Below, piece after piece: positions 52,867-61,313 of a stretch of DNA of 64,000 bases. The notes beneath the pieces are model-generated. The model saw only the letters and a program-made list of their open reading frames with translations. It was not told the DNA's origin and did no database searches. The stretch is from Constantimarinum furrinae (lineage in GTDB: Bacteria > Bacteroidota > Bacteroidia > Flavobacteriales > Flavobacteriaceae): the NCBI RefSeq assembly GCF_014295415.1, contig NZ_CP052909.1, forward strand, positions 1,240,001 through 1,304,000, given 5' to 3'. The translations under genes were made by a program, and so were the position numbers. Position 1 is the first letter of the stretch; each line of letters begins with the position of its first letter.

Positions 52867-55266
52867 CTAGCTATCATCATCATTTTCATCCTCTCCGTCG
52901 GGAATGATTTGAAGGGCAGGTTGCTTGAAGGTTTCTTTGTTCGCAATACTTCTTTCCAAAGACAATAATAAACAGGGAAGAAGCAATAAATTGGCTAGCA
53001 TGGCAAATAATAACGTTGCCGAAACCAGCGCTCCCAAAGCCACAGTGCCGCCGAAACTAGATATGGTAAATACCGAAAACCCAAAAAACAACACGATAGA
53101 TGTATAGAACATACTCACCCCGGTCTCCCGTAATGCCGCGTATACCGATTTTTTGATCTTCCAGTTATTAGCGATCAATTCCTGCCTGTATTTTGCCAAA
53201 AAGTGAATGGTGTCATCCACCGAAATTCCAAAGGCTATACTAAACACCAGTATGGTGGAAGGTTTTATAGGAACACCCAAGAAGCCCATAAGTCCGGCGG
53301 TTATAATAAGTGGGAGTAAATTAGGAATTAATGACACCAGGATCATTCGTGCACTTCGAAACATCCAGGCCATAAAAAGAGCGATGAGAAAAATGGCTAG
53401 CGATAATGAAATCACGAGATTGTTAACGAGATATTTCGTTCCCTTCTGAAATACTACAGCTTTTCCTGTGACCGAAACATTATATCGTTCGGGGGGGAAT
53501 ATCTTATCTATTTTAATTCTAAGATCCTCTTCAATTCTTTCGTAACGCTCGGTTTCGGTATCCTTCATAAAAGTCGTGATACGCGCATATTGACCGGTAC
53601 TGTCTACATAACTTGATAGAAGATTCGAATTTTCAACACTGTTCTTTGCATAGGAGAGTAAAAAAGTTCGCTCTTGACTATTAGGTAATTGATAATACTC
53701 TGGGTTGTTGTTGTAATAGGCCTGCTTGGAGTATTTTGTAAGTTCGGCGACCGAGATTGGGCGGGAGAATTCGGGAAATTCCTCAATAAACACCTGCAAT
53801 TCATCAATTCGCTTTAAAGTCGCGAGTTTCATCACTCCCTTAGGGCGTTTAGTGTCTACAAGGATCTCCAGAGGCATGATTCCCTCATATTCCTGTTCAA
53901 AGAATTTGATATCCTTAAAGAATTCTGCTTTTTTCGGCATATCCTCAATAAGACTTCCCGAGATCTTTATTTGGAACATCCCGATTATACTGGCACATAA
54001 CAAGACAACCGCTGAAGTATAGATCGCTATTCGGTGTTCCCTCACCGTAACTTCCATCCAGTTTACAAAGCGTGCGATCCAGTTTTTATTCAGATGCTTT
54101 AGGTGCTTGTATTTCGGAATTGCCATATAGCTGTATACTATAGGGATAATAAATAAACTAAGAAGAAATATAGCTATGATATTAATGGACGCAACTATAC
54201 CAAACTCCTTTAGAAGTTTGCTGTTGGTAAGAATGAATGTCGCAAATCCTGAAGCCGTGGTTACATTCGTCATCAAGGTGGCATTTCCAATTTTACTGAT
54301 GACCCGTTGAAGGGATTTTGCCTGATTCCCGTGATTTTTGATCTCCTGCTGGTATTTATTGATAAGGAAAATGCAATTTGGAATACCAATAACAATAATA
54401 AGCGGTGGGATCAACGCTGTGAGAACCGTTATCTCATAATGCAACAAGCCAAGGATGCCAAAAGCCCACATTACCCCAATGATCACGGTTGCCATTGAAA
54501 TTAAAGTCGCTCTAAACGATCTGAAAAAGAAAAAGAAGATCATGGAGGTTACCAACAATGCAGCCCCGATAAACATTCCTATTTCATCAATTATATTTTG
54601 TGAGTTTAAGGTTCGGATATAGGGCATGCCCGAAGTGTACACCTCAATTCCTGTCTGTTCTTCAAAATCTTCAATTAACGGAATGAGATCTTCAACGATA
54701 AAATCTTTTCGCGCTGCCGTATTTACAATGTCCTTTTTTAAATAGATCGCCGTGCGTACCGATTGTTTGTCCGGACTGTAAACTAATCCTTCATAAAAAG
54801 GAAGGTTGTTAAATAACTCATAGGAATATCTGTTGAGTTTTTTTTGAGTGAATACACTGTCCTTTATAAACGGTACTAATTGAAATCCTAAAGTGTCGGT
54901 TCGTTTTTCTAATTTCTGAAGATCTCCTACAGACAGTGTTAGATCGACTTCGGTGTTTGCGCCAATATCTTTCGAAAGAGTGGTCCAGGCAGTAAATTTT
55001 TCAGGGGTGAATAACGAAGAATCCTTAACGCCTATAACGATCAGGTTTCCTTCTTCACCGAACTCTTTTAGAAATTTTGTGTATTCCAGATTTACCTCAT
55101 GATCGTCTGGCAGAAGGTTTGCTTCGGTATAGGTAAATCGCATATGCTTCCATTGTAACGCGAGAAGCACGGTAATTGCCGCAATAACAATGAGAATAGT
55201 AGTACGATTCCGCAAAATGAATCGGGCGACTGTGCTCCAAAATCCTATACTGAATAATTTATCCAA
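52867..55266 (-). CDS. RND-family exporter of the MMPL/HAE3 type
   Basis: A 799-residue inner-membrane protein made of two similar halves, each with one helix, a periplasmic domain and five helices. The conserved helices read ITVLTALIPPLIIVIGIPNC and KPSTILVFSIAFGISVDDTI, the latter carrying the Asp pair of the proton relay. It lacks an adaptor or TolC partner, as is usual for MMPL/hopanoid-type exporters of lipids. The start is TTG at 55266; the next in-frame Met is past the first helix. The DUF5686-like barrel gene lies 77 nt upstream on the same strand. Confidence 0.9.
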   Translation of the reverse strand: MDKLFSIGFWSTVARFILRNRTTILIVIAAITVLLALQWKHMRFTYTEANLLPDDHEVNLEYTKFLKEFGEEGNLIVIGVKDSSLFTPEKFTAWTTLSKDIGANTEVDLTLSVGDLQKLEKRTDTLGFQLVPFIKDSVFTQKKLNRYSYELFNNLPFYEGLVYSPDKQSVRTAIYLKKDIVNTAARKDFIVEDLIPLIEDFEEQTGIEVYTSGMPYIRTLNSQNIIDEIGMFIGAALLVTSMIFFFFFRSFRATLISMATVIIGVMWAFGILGLLHYEITVLTALIPPLIIVIGIPNCIFLINKYQQEIKNHGNQAKSLQRVISKIGNATLMTNVTTASGFATFILTNSKLLKEFGIVASINIIAIFLLSLFIIPIVYSYMAIPKYKHLKHLNKNWIARFVNWMEVTVREHRIAIYTSAVVLLCASIIGMFQIKISGSLIEDMPKKAEFFKDIKFFEQEYEGIMPLEILVDTKRPKGVMKLATLKRIDELQVFIEEFPEFSRPISVAELTKYSKQAYYNNNPEYYQLPNSQERTFLLSYAKNSVENSNLLSSYVDSTGQYARITTFMKDTETERYERIEEDLRIKIDKIFPPERYNVSVTGKAVVFQKGTKYLVNNLVISLSLAIFLIALFMAWMFRSARMILVSLIPNLLPLIITAGLMGFLGVPIKPSTILVFSIAFGISVDDTIHFLAKYRQELIANNWKIKKSVYAALRETGVSMFYTSIVLFFGFSVFTISSFGGTVALGALVSATLLFAMLANLLLLPCLLLSLERSIANKETFKQPALQIIPDGEDENDDDS

Positions 55267-55343
55267 ATCTAACTTCCTTTTGGCCCGGGCAAAGGTATGA
55301 ATTCTCTTTAAGGAAGGATATAATTCGCTTTGCTTTTATTGAG

Positions 55344-56609
55344 CTAAAGCTTCAGATAAAAAGTAAATTTGAAAGAAATATTGTCTTCCGTATCGGGCAA
55401 ATGATAAAACCCGTATCTGTATGCAAAACTAAGTCCGAACCCAAAAAGAAGTTTATTTAATTCAAACCCCGATTCAGAATAAACTTCGGTAAGTGTATTA
55501 AAAGGAATTCCTAAATGTTCTTCTGAATTCTGAAGGTCTCCCAAAGCATGACGTGTCACAAAAACAAGTTCGGGTTTAAATCGCTTCCCGAGGTTAAACC
55601 TACGCAAACTGTGTTTCACCTGAAGCGTTGTAAGTCGGTCTGAAAAGAATTCCCCGAAATACATGGTTTCAAAGCTACGTCTCCCGGCTACAGAAAAACG
55701 CTGAAAGATCTCATCCTTGGTTGGACTGTTGGGATAGGCATGAAATAGGTGCGTTAGGGGGACTTCACCGGTAGCAAAATTTCCTTCCAGCAAAATGTTG
55801 GTAGAGGATAGGTCTGTTCTTTTTATATAGTAATCGAGCTTTAGACCAAATTTTGTATACGTAAAATCGCTTCTCACTATTCCGGGAATACCCTGGGTTA
55901 CTTGAGCACTTATTTTCGGAAATCCGTCAAAATATTCAATTCTTCCGTCTTCGGTAGTAAAAAAATTGGTTTTCGGACTTATACGAACAGACGCCGTAAC
56001 TTCAGCGGTATTGTAACTGTCGTAAAAGATACCGTCATCCAAGAACCGATAATCTTCAATCTGATCAATTCGGGAGCGGGAAAATCGCAATTCAGAAAGA
56101 AATTTTGGGCTAAACTCATGCTGGATATTGGTTTGCCATGTTCGGTATTTATAAAATTGTGTCACATTAACCAGACGTGGTTCGAAAACTGAATACACTC
56201 GCGCGTCGGTTAAATAATTAAACGTTCCAATTTCCCGAATATCATCTATATAGGATACATTGATCCAGGTCTTGGTTTCGGCATTTAAACGCACACTTCC
56301 ACCTAAACTGAATTTAATATCCTTATCCTTAAATCCGCGCGCAAAATAGCCGCCCAGTTTTACGTCATCGAAGAGCTTCTCATTGGTTAATCCGCCTACG
56401 CCCAATCTAATTCCTTCGTAATTGTTGTATTTTATTAGATATCTTAGATCGACATCAAAAAAGCCGATGGGATAAAATCCTGTACTTAACGGACTATCCT
56501 TCTTTTCGGTTCGGGTTGCGGTTGTATCTTGTTTGGTTTGAATTGCCGGCTCCTGCGCAAACACAGCTATTTCCAAAAGCAGAAATATTAATAAAAGTAA
56601 GTTGCGCAT
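55344..56609 (-). CDS. outer membrane beta-barrel related to DUF5686
   Basis: A 421-residue exported protein. I chose the ATG at 56609, which begins a clean signal peptide (RNLLLLIFLLLEIAVFAQ); the frame extends upstream without signal character. The body, with STGFYPIGFFDVDLRYLIK, GIRLGVGGLTNEKLFDDVKL and the many aromatic strands that close with FKFTFYLKL, looks like the C-terminal barrel half of DUF5686 proteins. Those are usually near 800 residues and also carry a CarboxypepD-like domain, absent here. It lies upstream of an MMPL-type exporter on the same strand. Confidence 0.7.
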   Translation of the reverse strand: MRNLLLLIFLLLEIAVFAQEPAIQTKQDTTATRTEKKDSPLSTGFYPIGFFDVDLRYLIKYNNYEGIRLGVGGLTNEKLFDDVKLGGYFARGFKDKDIKFSLGGSVRLNAETKTWINVSYIDDIREIGTFNYLTDARVYSVFEPRLVNVTQFYKYRTWQTNIQHEFSPKFLSELRFSRSRIDQIEDYRFLDDGIFYDSYNTAEVTASVRISPKTNFFTTEDGRIEYFDGFPKISAQVTQGIPGIVRSDFTYTKFGLKLDYYIKRTDLSSTNILLEGNFATGEVPLTHLFHAYPNSPTKDEIFQRFSVAGRRSFETMYFGEFFSDRLTTLQVKHSLRRFNLGKRFKPELVFVTRHALGDLQNSEEHLGIPFNTLTEVYSESGFELNKLLFGFGLSFAYRYGFYHLPDTEDNISFKFTFYLKL

Positions 56610-56643
56610 AGAGGGATGAGGTTCAAAATGTAAAATTAAAAAC

Positions 56644-56664
56644 AAAGCGGCATATAGCCGCTTT
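56644..56664 (-). terminator. intrinsic terminator of pyrH-frr
   Basis: AAAGCGGC and GCCGCTTT form a perfect 8-bp stem with a 5-nt loop. On the minus strand a T-rich tract follows. Confidence 0.85.
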
Positions 56665-56692
56665 ATTTAGTATTGTTTAACGTAGTTTACGC

Positions 56693-57247
56693 TTAAACCT
56701 TCATTATTTCCGCTTCTTTTCGCTCAAATATTTCATCGATACGCTTAATGTGAGTGTCGGTCATGGTTTGAATATCGATCTCCAGATTTTTCTTCATATC
56801 TTCAGAAATGTCCAGTTCTTTGATCTCGTTATTAGCGTTCTTTCGGTCATTTCTAACCCCTATTTTTGCTTCTTCAGCTTCGGCTTTCGCTTGTTTGGCA
56901 AGATCTCTTCGACGTTCTTCGGTTAATGGTGGAACATTGATGATAACACTTTCGCCGTTATTCATCGGATTAAAACCCAGATTCGCTAAATGAATTCCTT
57001 TTTCAATTTCGGGAATTAATCCCTTCTCCCAGGGTTGTATGGAAATAGTCATCCCATCGGGAGTGTTTACGTTGGATACCTGATTTAACGGTGTTGGTGT
57101 TCCGTAATAATCGACCATTACTCCTGCAACCATAGAAGGAGTGGCTTTTCCTGCCCGGATGTTTACAAGTTTTTTTTCTAAATGCTGAAGCGCTTTACCC
57201 ATGGCTTCCCGGGTACTGTCGATTATAAATTTAATTTCTTCTTCCAT
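56693..57247 (-). CDS. frr: ribosome recycling factor
   Basis: A 184-residue protein that, with EF-G, splits the post-termination ribosome. The three-helix body and small beta domain are recognisable: KIRAGKATPSMV-like NIRAGKATPSM near 30, VNTPDGMTISIQPWEKGLIPEIEK and LTEERRRDLAKQAK. It ends the pyrH-frr pair with a terminator behind it. Confidence 0.97.
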   Translation of the reverse strand: MEEEIKFIIDSTREAMGKALQHLEKKLVNIRAGKATPSMVAGVMVDYYGTPTPLNQVSNVNTPDGMTISIQPWEKGLIPEIEKGIHLANLGFNPMNNGESVIINVPPLTEERRRDLAKQAKAEAEEAKIGVRNDRKNANNEIKELDISEDMKKNLEIDIQTMTDTHIKRIDEIFERKEAEIMKV

Positions 57248-57306
57248 GTTATAAATTTTATAAGCGGGTTTTCAAAAATGATGCCACTGAAAATTATCTG
57301 AAGTAT

Positions 57307-58014
57307 TTAAAGATTTACTTTGGTTCCAATCTTTTCACCAGATACCACCTTAATAAGGTTGCCTTTGGTGTTCATATCGAATACGATGATCGGAAGTGAA
57401 TTCTCCTGGCTTAACGTAAAAGCCGTCGTATCCATAACTTTTAATCCTTTTTTTAGGACTTCATCAAAGCTAATAAAATCAAATTTAGTAGCTGCCGAAT
57501 CTTTTTCGGGGTCGCCGGAATAGATTCCGTCAACTCGTGTACCTTTTAGGATAACATCGGCGCCAATTTCGATTGCCCGGAGTACTGCAGCAGAATCGGT
57601 TGTAAAATAAGGGTTTCCGGTTCCGCCACCAAAGATTACTACTCTGCCTTTTTCAAGATGTCTTATTGCTTTTCTACGAATAAACGGTTCTGCTACTTCA
57701 TTGATCTTAATAGCGCTTTGAAGCCTGGTAGGAATATCTTCGTCTTCCAAGGCGCTTTGTAATGCAAGTCCATTTATCACTGTTGCAAGCATTCCCATAT
57801 GATCTCCCTGTACACGATCCATACCACGGCTGGCTCCTGCCACACCCCTAAAGATATTGCCGCCGCCAATAACAATGGCAACTTCAACACCTAAATTGGT
57901 AATTTGTTTTATTTCTTCGGCATATTCTTTAAGTCGTTCGGGGTCTATTCCATACTGTCGGCTCCCCATTAGGGCTTCGCCCGAAAGTTTTAAAAGAATT
58001 CTTTTGTATTGCAT
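57307..58014 (-). CDS. pyrH: UMP kinase
   Basis: A 235-residue amino-acid-kinase-fold enzyme that makes UDP from UMP. Motifs: [10 protein letters not shown] at the start, [10 protein letters not shown] and [14 protein letters not shown]. It is followed by frr after 59 nt. A terminator separates it from tsf upstream, so read-through or an unseen promoter supplies it. Confidence 0.97.
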   Translation of the reverse strand: MQYKRILLKLSGEALMGSRQYGIDPERLKEYAEEIKQITNLGVEVAIVIGGGNIFRGVAGASRGMDRVQGDHMGMLATVINGLALQSALEDEDIPTRLQSAIKINEVAEPFIRRKAIRHLEKGRVVIFGGGTGNPYFTTDSAAVLRAIEIGADVILKGTRVDGIYSGDPEKDSAATKFDFISFDEVLKKGLKVMDTTAFTLSQENSLPIIVFDMNTKGNLIKVVSGEKIGTKVNL

Positions 58015-58072
58015 AGCGGAATTTTACAGCGTAAAAATAAAGAAAATATTTGACGATAAAATCATAAAATAA

Positions 58073-58105
58073 AAAACCGCCTATTAGTTTCACTAATGGC
58101 GGTTT
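58073..58105 (-). terminator. terminator between tsf and pyrH
   Basis: AAAACCGCC and GGCGGTTTT are joined by an inner ATTAGT/ACTAAT pairing, giving a long stem. On the minus strand a T-rich run follows. It probably ends most rpsB-tsf transcription. Confidence 0.88.
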
Positions 58106-58126
58106 TACTACTTAGCAATGATATAC

Positions 58127-59101
58127 TTATGCTAACGATACTCTTTTAAAAGACACCACATCAACATCACCGTATGTCTTCACATATTCGGCAACAGATT
58201 TCTTTTCGTCCTTGATAAAGTTCTGATCCAACAGGCATTTTTCCTGATCCAAGGTTGTATTGTCTGAAATAAATCTTTCAATTTTACCCGGAAGAATTCT
58301 GTCCCAGATCTGTTCAGGTTTGCCTTCTGCCTTCAATTCGGCTTTAGCATCTTCCTCGGCCTGTGCTAACACTTCGTCGGTTAGCTGCGCTCTGGAAATA
58401 TACTTAGGAACGTTTTTAAGGGTTTTACCCAGACGTCCTAATTCGATATTGTCTTTTTCAATAACAGCGATACGCGCTTCAGTTTCTGAAGCTACAAAAG
58501 CAGCGTCAAAATCTTTGTAAGATAGCGTTGTAGCTCCCATAGAAGCAACCTGCATAGCAACATCCTTGGCCAAAGTTTCAGCATTGTCAACTGCAGATGA
58601 TAATCCAACCAACGCAGCGATCTTATTACCGTGAATGTAAGAACCAACGAAAGGGGCTTCTAACGATTCGAATGCACCAATCTCAATTTTCTCACCAATA
58701 ACACCGGTTTGCTCCAAAAGTTTTTCTTCAACCGTCATTCCATCGTAGTTTGCTGCTAAGAATTCTTCTTTTGAAGAGGTTCCAAGAGCAATCTCGGCCA
58801 TTTTGTTTGCCATAGCAACAAAATCGTCATTCTTCGCAACGAAATCGGTTTCGCAGTTCAAAGAAACAATAACTCCTTTCGTAGTATCGTCACTTACTTT
58901 CGCAATAACAGCACCTTCGCTAGAATCTCTGTCGGCTCTCTTTTCAGCGATCTTCTGACCTTTCTTACGAAGGATCTCAATAGCTTTGTCAAAATCACCT
59001 TCGGCCTCTACTAATGCCTTTTTACAGTCCATCATACCGGCTCCGGTTTTTTTGCGTAATTCATTTACTTCTGCGGCGGTTACTTTTACCATCGTACTCA
59101 T
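58127..59101 (-). CDS. tsf: translation elongation factor Ts
   Basis: A 324-residue nucleotide exchange factor for EF-Tu. The N-terminal UBA domain with LRKKTGAGMMDCKKALVE is diagnostic. It is about 40 residues longer than the E. coli protein, as is usual in Bacteroidota. It follows rpsB by 23 nt. The second Met (VKVTAAEVNELR) is an alternative start. Confidence 0.97.
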   Translation of the reverse strand: MSTMVKVTAAEVNELRKKTGAGMMDCKKALVEAEGDFDKAIEILRKKGQKIAEKRADRDSSEGAVIAKVSDDTTKGVIVSLNCETDFVAKNDDFVAMANKMAEIALGTSSKEEFLAANYDGMTVEEKLLEQTGVIGEKIEIGAFESLEAPFVGSYIHGNKIAALVGLSSAVDNAETLAKDVAMQVASMGATTLSYKDFDAAFVASETEARIAVIEKDNIELGRLGKTLKNVPKYISRAQLTDEVLAQAEEDAKAELKAEGKPEQIWDRILPGKIERFISDNTTLDQEKCLLDQNFIKDEKKSVAEYVKTYGDVDVVSFKRVSLA

Positions 59102-59124
59102 TATTTTAATTTTATGAAATAAAT

Positions 59125-59916
59125 TTATTCTTCTTCAGTTGATGCTACTGCCTTCGCAACAGCTTTCTTCTTTGGTGCTTTATCTTTTTTAGCTTTTGGC
59201 TCGTCGTCATTTTCTTCTTTTCCGCCTTTTCTTTCAGCCAATCCTTCGATCACTGCTTCAGAAACTCTAGACATTACCTTTTCGATAGATTTTGAAGCGT
59301 CATCGTTAGAAGGAATTACATAATCGATCTCACGCGGATCACTATTGGTATCAACCATAGCGAAAATTGGAATGTTCAGTTTTTGAGCTTCCTTTACGGC
59401 AATATGCTCACGTGTAGTATCCACAATAAACAATGCTCCCGGAAGACGACTCATATCGCTGATAGAACCTAAGTTCTTTTCCAGCTTAGCACGAAGACGA
59501 TCTACTTGCAATCGCTCTTTCTTTGAAAGCGTGTTAAAAGTTCCGTCTTGTTTCATACGGTCTATGGATGCCATTTTCTTTACAGCTTTTCTAATCGTAA
59601 CAAAGTTGGTAAGCATCCCGCCCGGCCATCTTTCAGTAATGTAGGGCATGCTCGCGTTACCTGCTTTTTCAGCTACGATATCCTTGGCTTGTTTTTTGGT
59701 AGCAACAAAAAGGATCTTTCTTCCGCTCGCGGCGATCTTTGAAAGTGCCTCACAAGCTTCATCAAGCTTTGCTGCTGTTTTGTAAAGGTTGAGGATGTGG
59801 ATCCCGTTACGCTCCATATAGATGTAAGGAGCCATGTTCGGATTCCATTTTCTGGTGAGGTGACCAAAATGTACACCTGCATCCAGTAAGTCTTTAACTT
59901 CTGTGTTTTTTGCCAT
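59125..59916 (-). CDS. rpsB: 30S ribosomal protein S2
   Basis: A 263-residue ribosomal protein. Family blocks are visible: DAGVHFGHLTRKWNPNM, TKKQAKDIV, RWPGGMLTNFVTI and ALFIVDTTREHIAVKEAQ. A charged Lys/Glu/Ala tail of about 35 residues ends the protein. It lies upstream of tsf and downstream of rpsI; the 207-nt gap between rpsI and rpsB contains several hairpins. Confidence 0.97.
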   Translation of the reverse strand: MAKNTEVKDLLDAGVHFGHLTRKWNPNMAPYIYMERNGIHILNLYKTAAKLDEACEALSKIAASGRKILFVATKKQAKDIVAEKAGNASMPYITERWPGGMLTNFVTIRKAVKKMASIDRMKQDGTFNTLSKKERLQVDRLRAKLEKNLGSISDMSRLPGALFIVDTTREHIAVKEAQKLNIPIFAMVDTNSDPREIDYVIPSNDDASKSIEKVMSRVSEAVIEGLAERKGGKEENDDEPKAKKDKAPKKKAVAKAVASTEEE

Positions 59917-60123
59917 TTTTTAATAGTTTACGTTCTGTAAATAGATAGCAACCTTTTTTTGGTTATCTGTAGCATTGGGCCGAAGATTCACCGTTATTAT
60001 GGTTTAGATGCTAAACTAGTTTCCGCCCGTAGCGGAGAACAGCGATTTTTAATAAATAATAAATATGAACTTAACATTTGAATTGGGTACCTTCTCGTGA
60101 AGTACCCAATCCAAAAATTTTTC
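59917..60123 (-). promoter_or_regulatory. structured leader of rpsB
   Basis: The region between rpsI and rpsB contains at least three inverted repeats: AGATAGCAACC with GGTTATCT around T7 (59943-59968), GTTTAG-ATG-CTAAAC (60002-60016) and TCCGC-CCGTA-GCGGA (60022-60036). A further one, at 60082-60110, lies directly after rpsI. No TAnnTTTG element is found here, so rpsB may depend on rplM-rpsI read-through. S2 autoregulation through such a leader is known in other bacteria, but this one is only a guess. Confidence 0.4.
60082..60110. terminator. perfect hairpin after rpsI
   Basis: ATTGGGTAC and GTACCCAAT form a 9-bp stem with an 11-nt loop. There is no strong U-tract on the minus strand, so it may act as a partial terminator or a processing site rather than a full stop. 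Confidence 0.5.
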
Positions 60124-60510
60124 TTAACGTTTCGAGAACTGGAATTTCTTACGCGCTTTCTTCTGTCCGAATTTCTTACGCTCAACCATTCTCGGATCTC
60201 TGGTCATTAAACCTTCCGGCTTAAGCACCAATCTGTGCTCTTCATTTACTTCACACATTGCTCGAGACAATGCCAAACGAATAGCTTCTGCCTGTCCGGT
60301 AATTCCACCACCAAAAACATTTACGTTGATATCGTACGTTTTGTCGTTATCAGTTAATGTTAGGGGTTGTCTTACTTTATACTGAAGCGTCGCCGTTGGA
60401 AAATAAGTTTCCATGTCACGCTTGTTTACTGTGATGTTTCCTTTTCCTTCAGAAAGGTATACACGAGCCACAGCTGTTTTTCTTCTACCAATTTTATGAA
60501 TAGTATCCAT
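60124..60510 (-). CDS. rpsI: 30S ribosomal protein S9
   Basis: A 128-residue protein with the family start IGRRKTAVARVYL, the GGGITGQAEAIRLALSRAM block and the basic C-terminal tail ending KFQFSKR that reaches the P-site tRNA. The start ATG shares one base with the rplM stop codon, so translation is coupled to L13. Confidence 0.97.
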   Translation of the reverse strand: MDTIHKIGRRKTAVARVYLSEGKGNITVNKRDMETYFPTATLQYKVRQPLTLTDNDKTYDINVNVFGGGITGQAEAIRLALSRAMCEVNEEHRLVLKPEGLMTRDPRMVERKKFGQKKARKKFQFSKR

Positions 60511-60965
60511 TACTTACTTTCGTTTAGGTTAATGGTTCTTGGTTTTTGTGCCTCCTGACCGTGTTCTTCACCGGCGTAGACTTTTAAATTTCTGAATAAT
60601 TCAGCACCCAATTTATTCTTAGGAAGCATCCCTTTTACAGCTTTTTCAATAACTCTTGCAGGGTCTTTACTGAACAATTCGCTGGCAGTCAAACTACGTT
60701 GTCCGCCAGGGTAGCCTGTGTGACGTATATAGGTCTTGGCCTCCCATTTGTTTCCTGTTAGGTTGATCTTTGCGGCATTGGTAACAATTACATTGTCTCC
60801 ACAATCAACATGAGGGGTAAAACTTGGTTTGTGCTTTCCGCGAAGTAATTTTGCTACTTCACTGGCAAAACGACCAAGTGTCTGCCCGTCAGCATCAACA
60901 TGTAACCACTCCTTAGTAACGGTGGCTTTGTTGGCTGAAATTGTTTTATAACTTAGTGTATCCAC
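60510..60965 (-). CDS. rplM: 50S ribosomal protein L13
   Basis: A 151-residue protein with the L13 blocks [53 protein letters not shown] and [11 protein letters not shown]. The start codon is GTG. It heads the rplM-rpsI unit, with a perfect promoter 70-100 nt upstream and a leader hairpin in between. Confidence 0.97.
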   Translation of the reverse strand: MDTLSYKTISANKATVTKEWLHVDADGQTLGRFASEVAKLLRGKHKPSFTPHVDCGDNVIVTNAAKINLTGNKWEAKTYIRHTGYPGGQRSLTASELFSKDPARVIEKAVKGMLPKNKLGAELFRNLKVYAGEEHGQEAQKPRTINLNESK

Positions 60966-60978
60966 TTTTATTGATTTT

Positions 60979-61004
60979 ACTAACTGTCTTCACCCACAGT
61001 CAGT
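60979..61004 (-). promoter_or_regulatory. hairpin in the rplM leader
   Basis: On the minus strand ACTGACTGT and ACAGTTAGT form a 9-bp stem with one G-U pair and an 8-nt loop, 13 nt before the GTG start. Its place fits an autoregulatory site for L13, a kind of leader reported in several phyla. Confidence 0.45.
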
Positions 61005-61038
61005 GTTAAACATTCCTTCTTTTGGATAAATCGGGGTG

Positions 61039-61068
61039 CAAATGTACTATTATTTATTTGAAAAACAA
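61039..61068 (-). promoter_or_regulatory. promoter of rplM-rpsI
   Basis: On the minus strand TTG (61068-61066), 19 nt, then TACATTTG (61046-61039). Both elements and spacing match the Bacteroidota housekeeping consensus exactly. Confidence 0.75.
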
Positions 61069-61313
61069 CACATCAAACTTTATTTTTTGTAGGCAACAAA
61101 TCAAGTTTTCATTCGATACAATTATCAATTACAGTCTTATAAAGTAGTCTTTTCAGTGCAGTAAGATTTAATAATGGGTCCCTCATATTTTCTTATTATA
61201 TTACATCAGGACAACGATAATTGTGACAGGGTTGTTAAAATTTTCTTAAAGAAGATATAAAACTGTCACTTCGCGTCGTTTTAACAGTCTCTTATTCATC
61301 AATCTAACTAATC

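Larger units (their letters stand above)
60966..61313. other. 348-nt divergent intergenic region
   Basis: It contains the rplM leader hairpin (60979-61004) and the rplM promoter (61039-61068). Toward the DUF5916 gene there is an inverted repeat GTGACAG/CTGTCAC (61223-61229 and 61263-61269) around 33 AT-rich nt. No gene or clear plus-strand promoter is visible. Confidence 0.6.
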
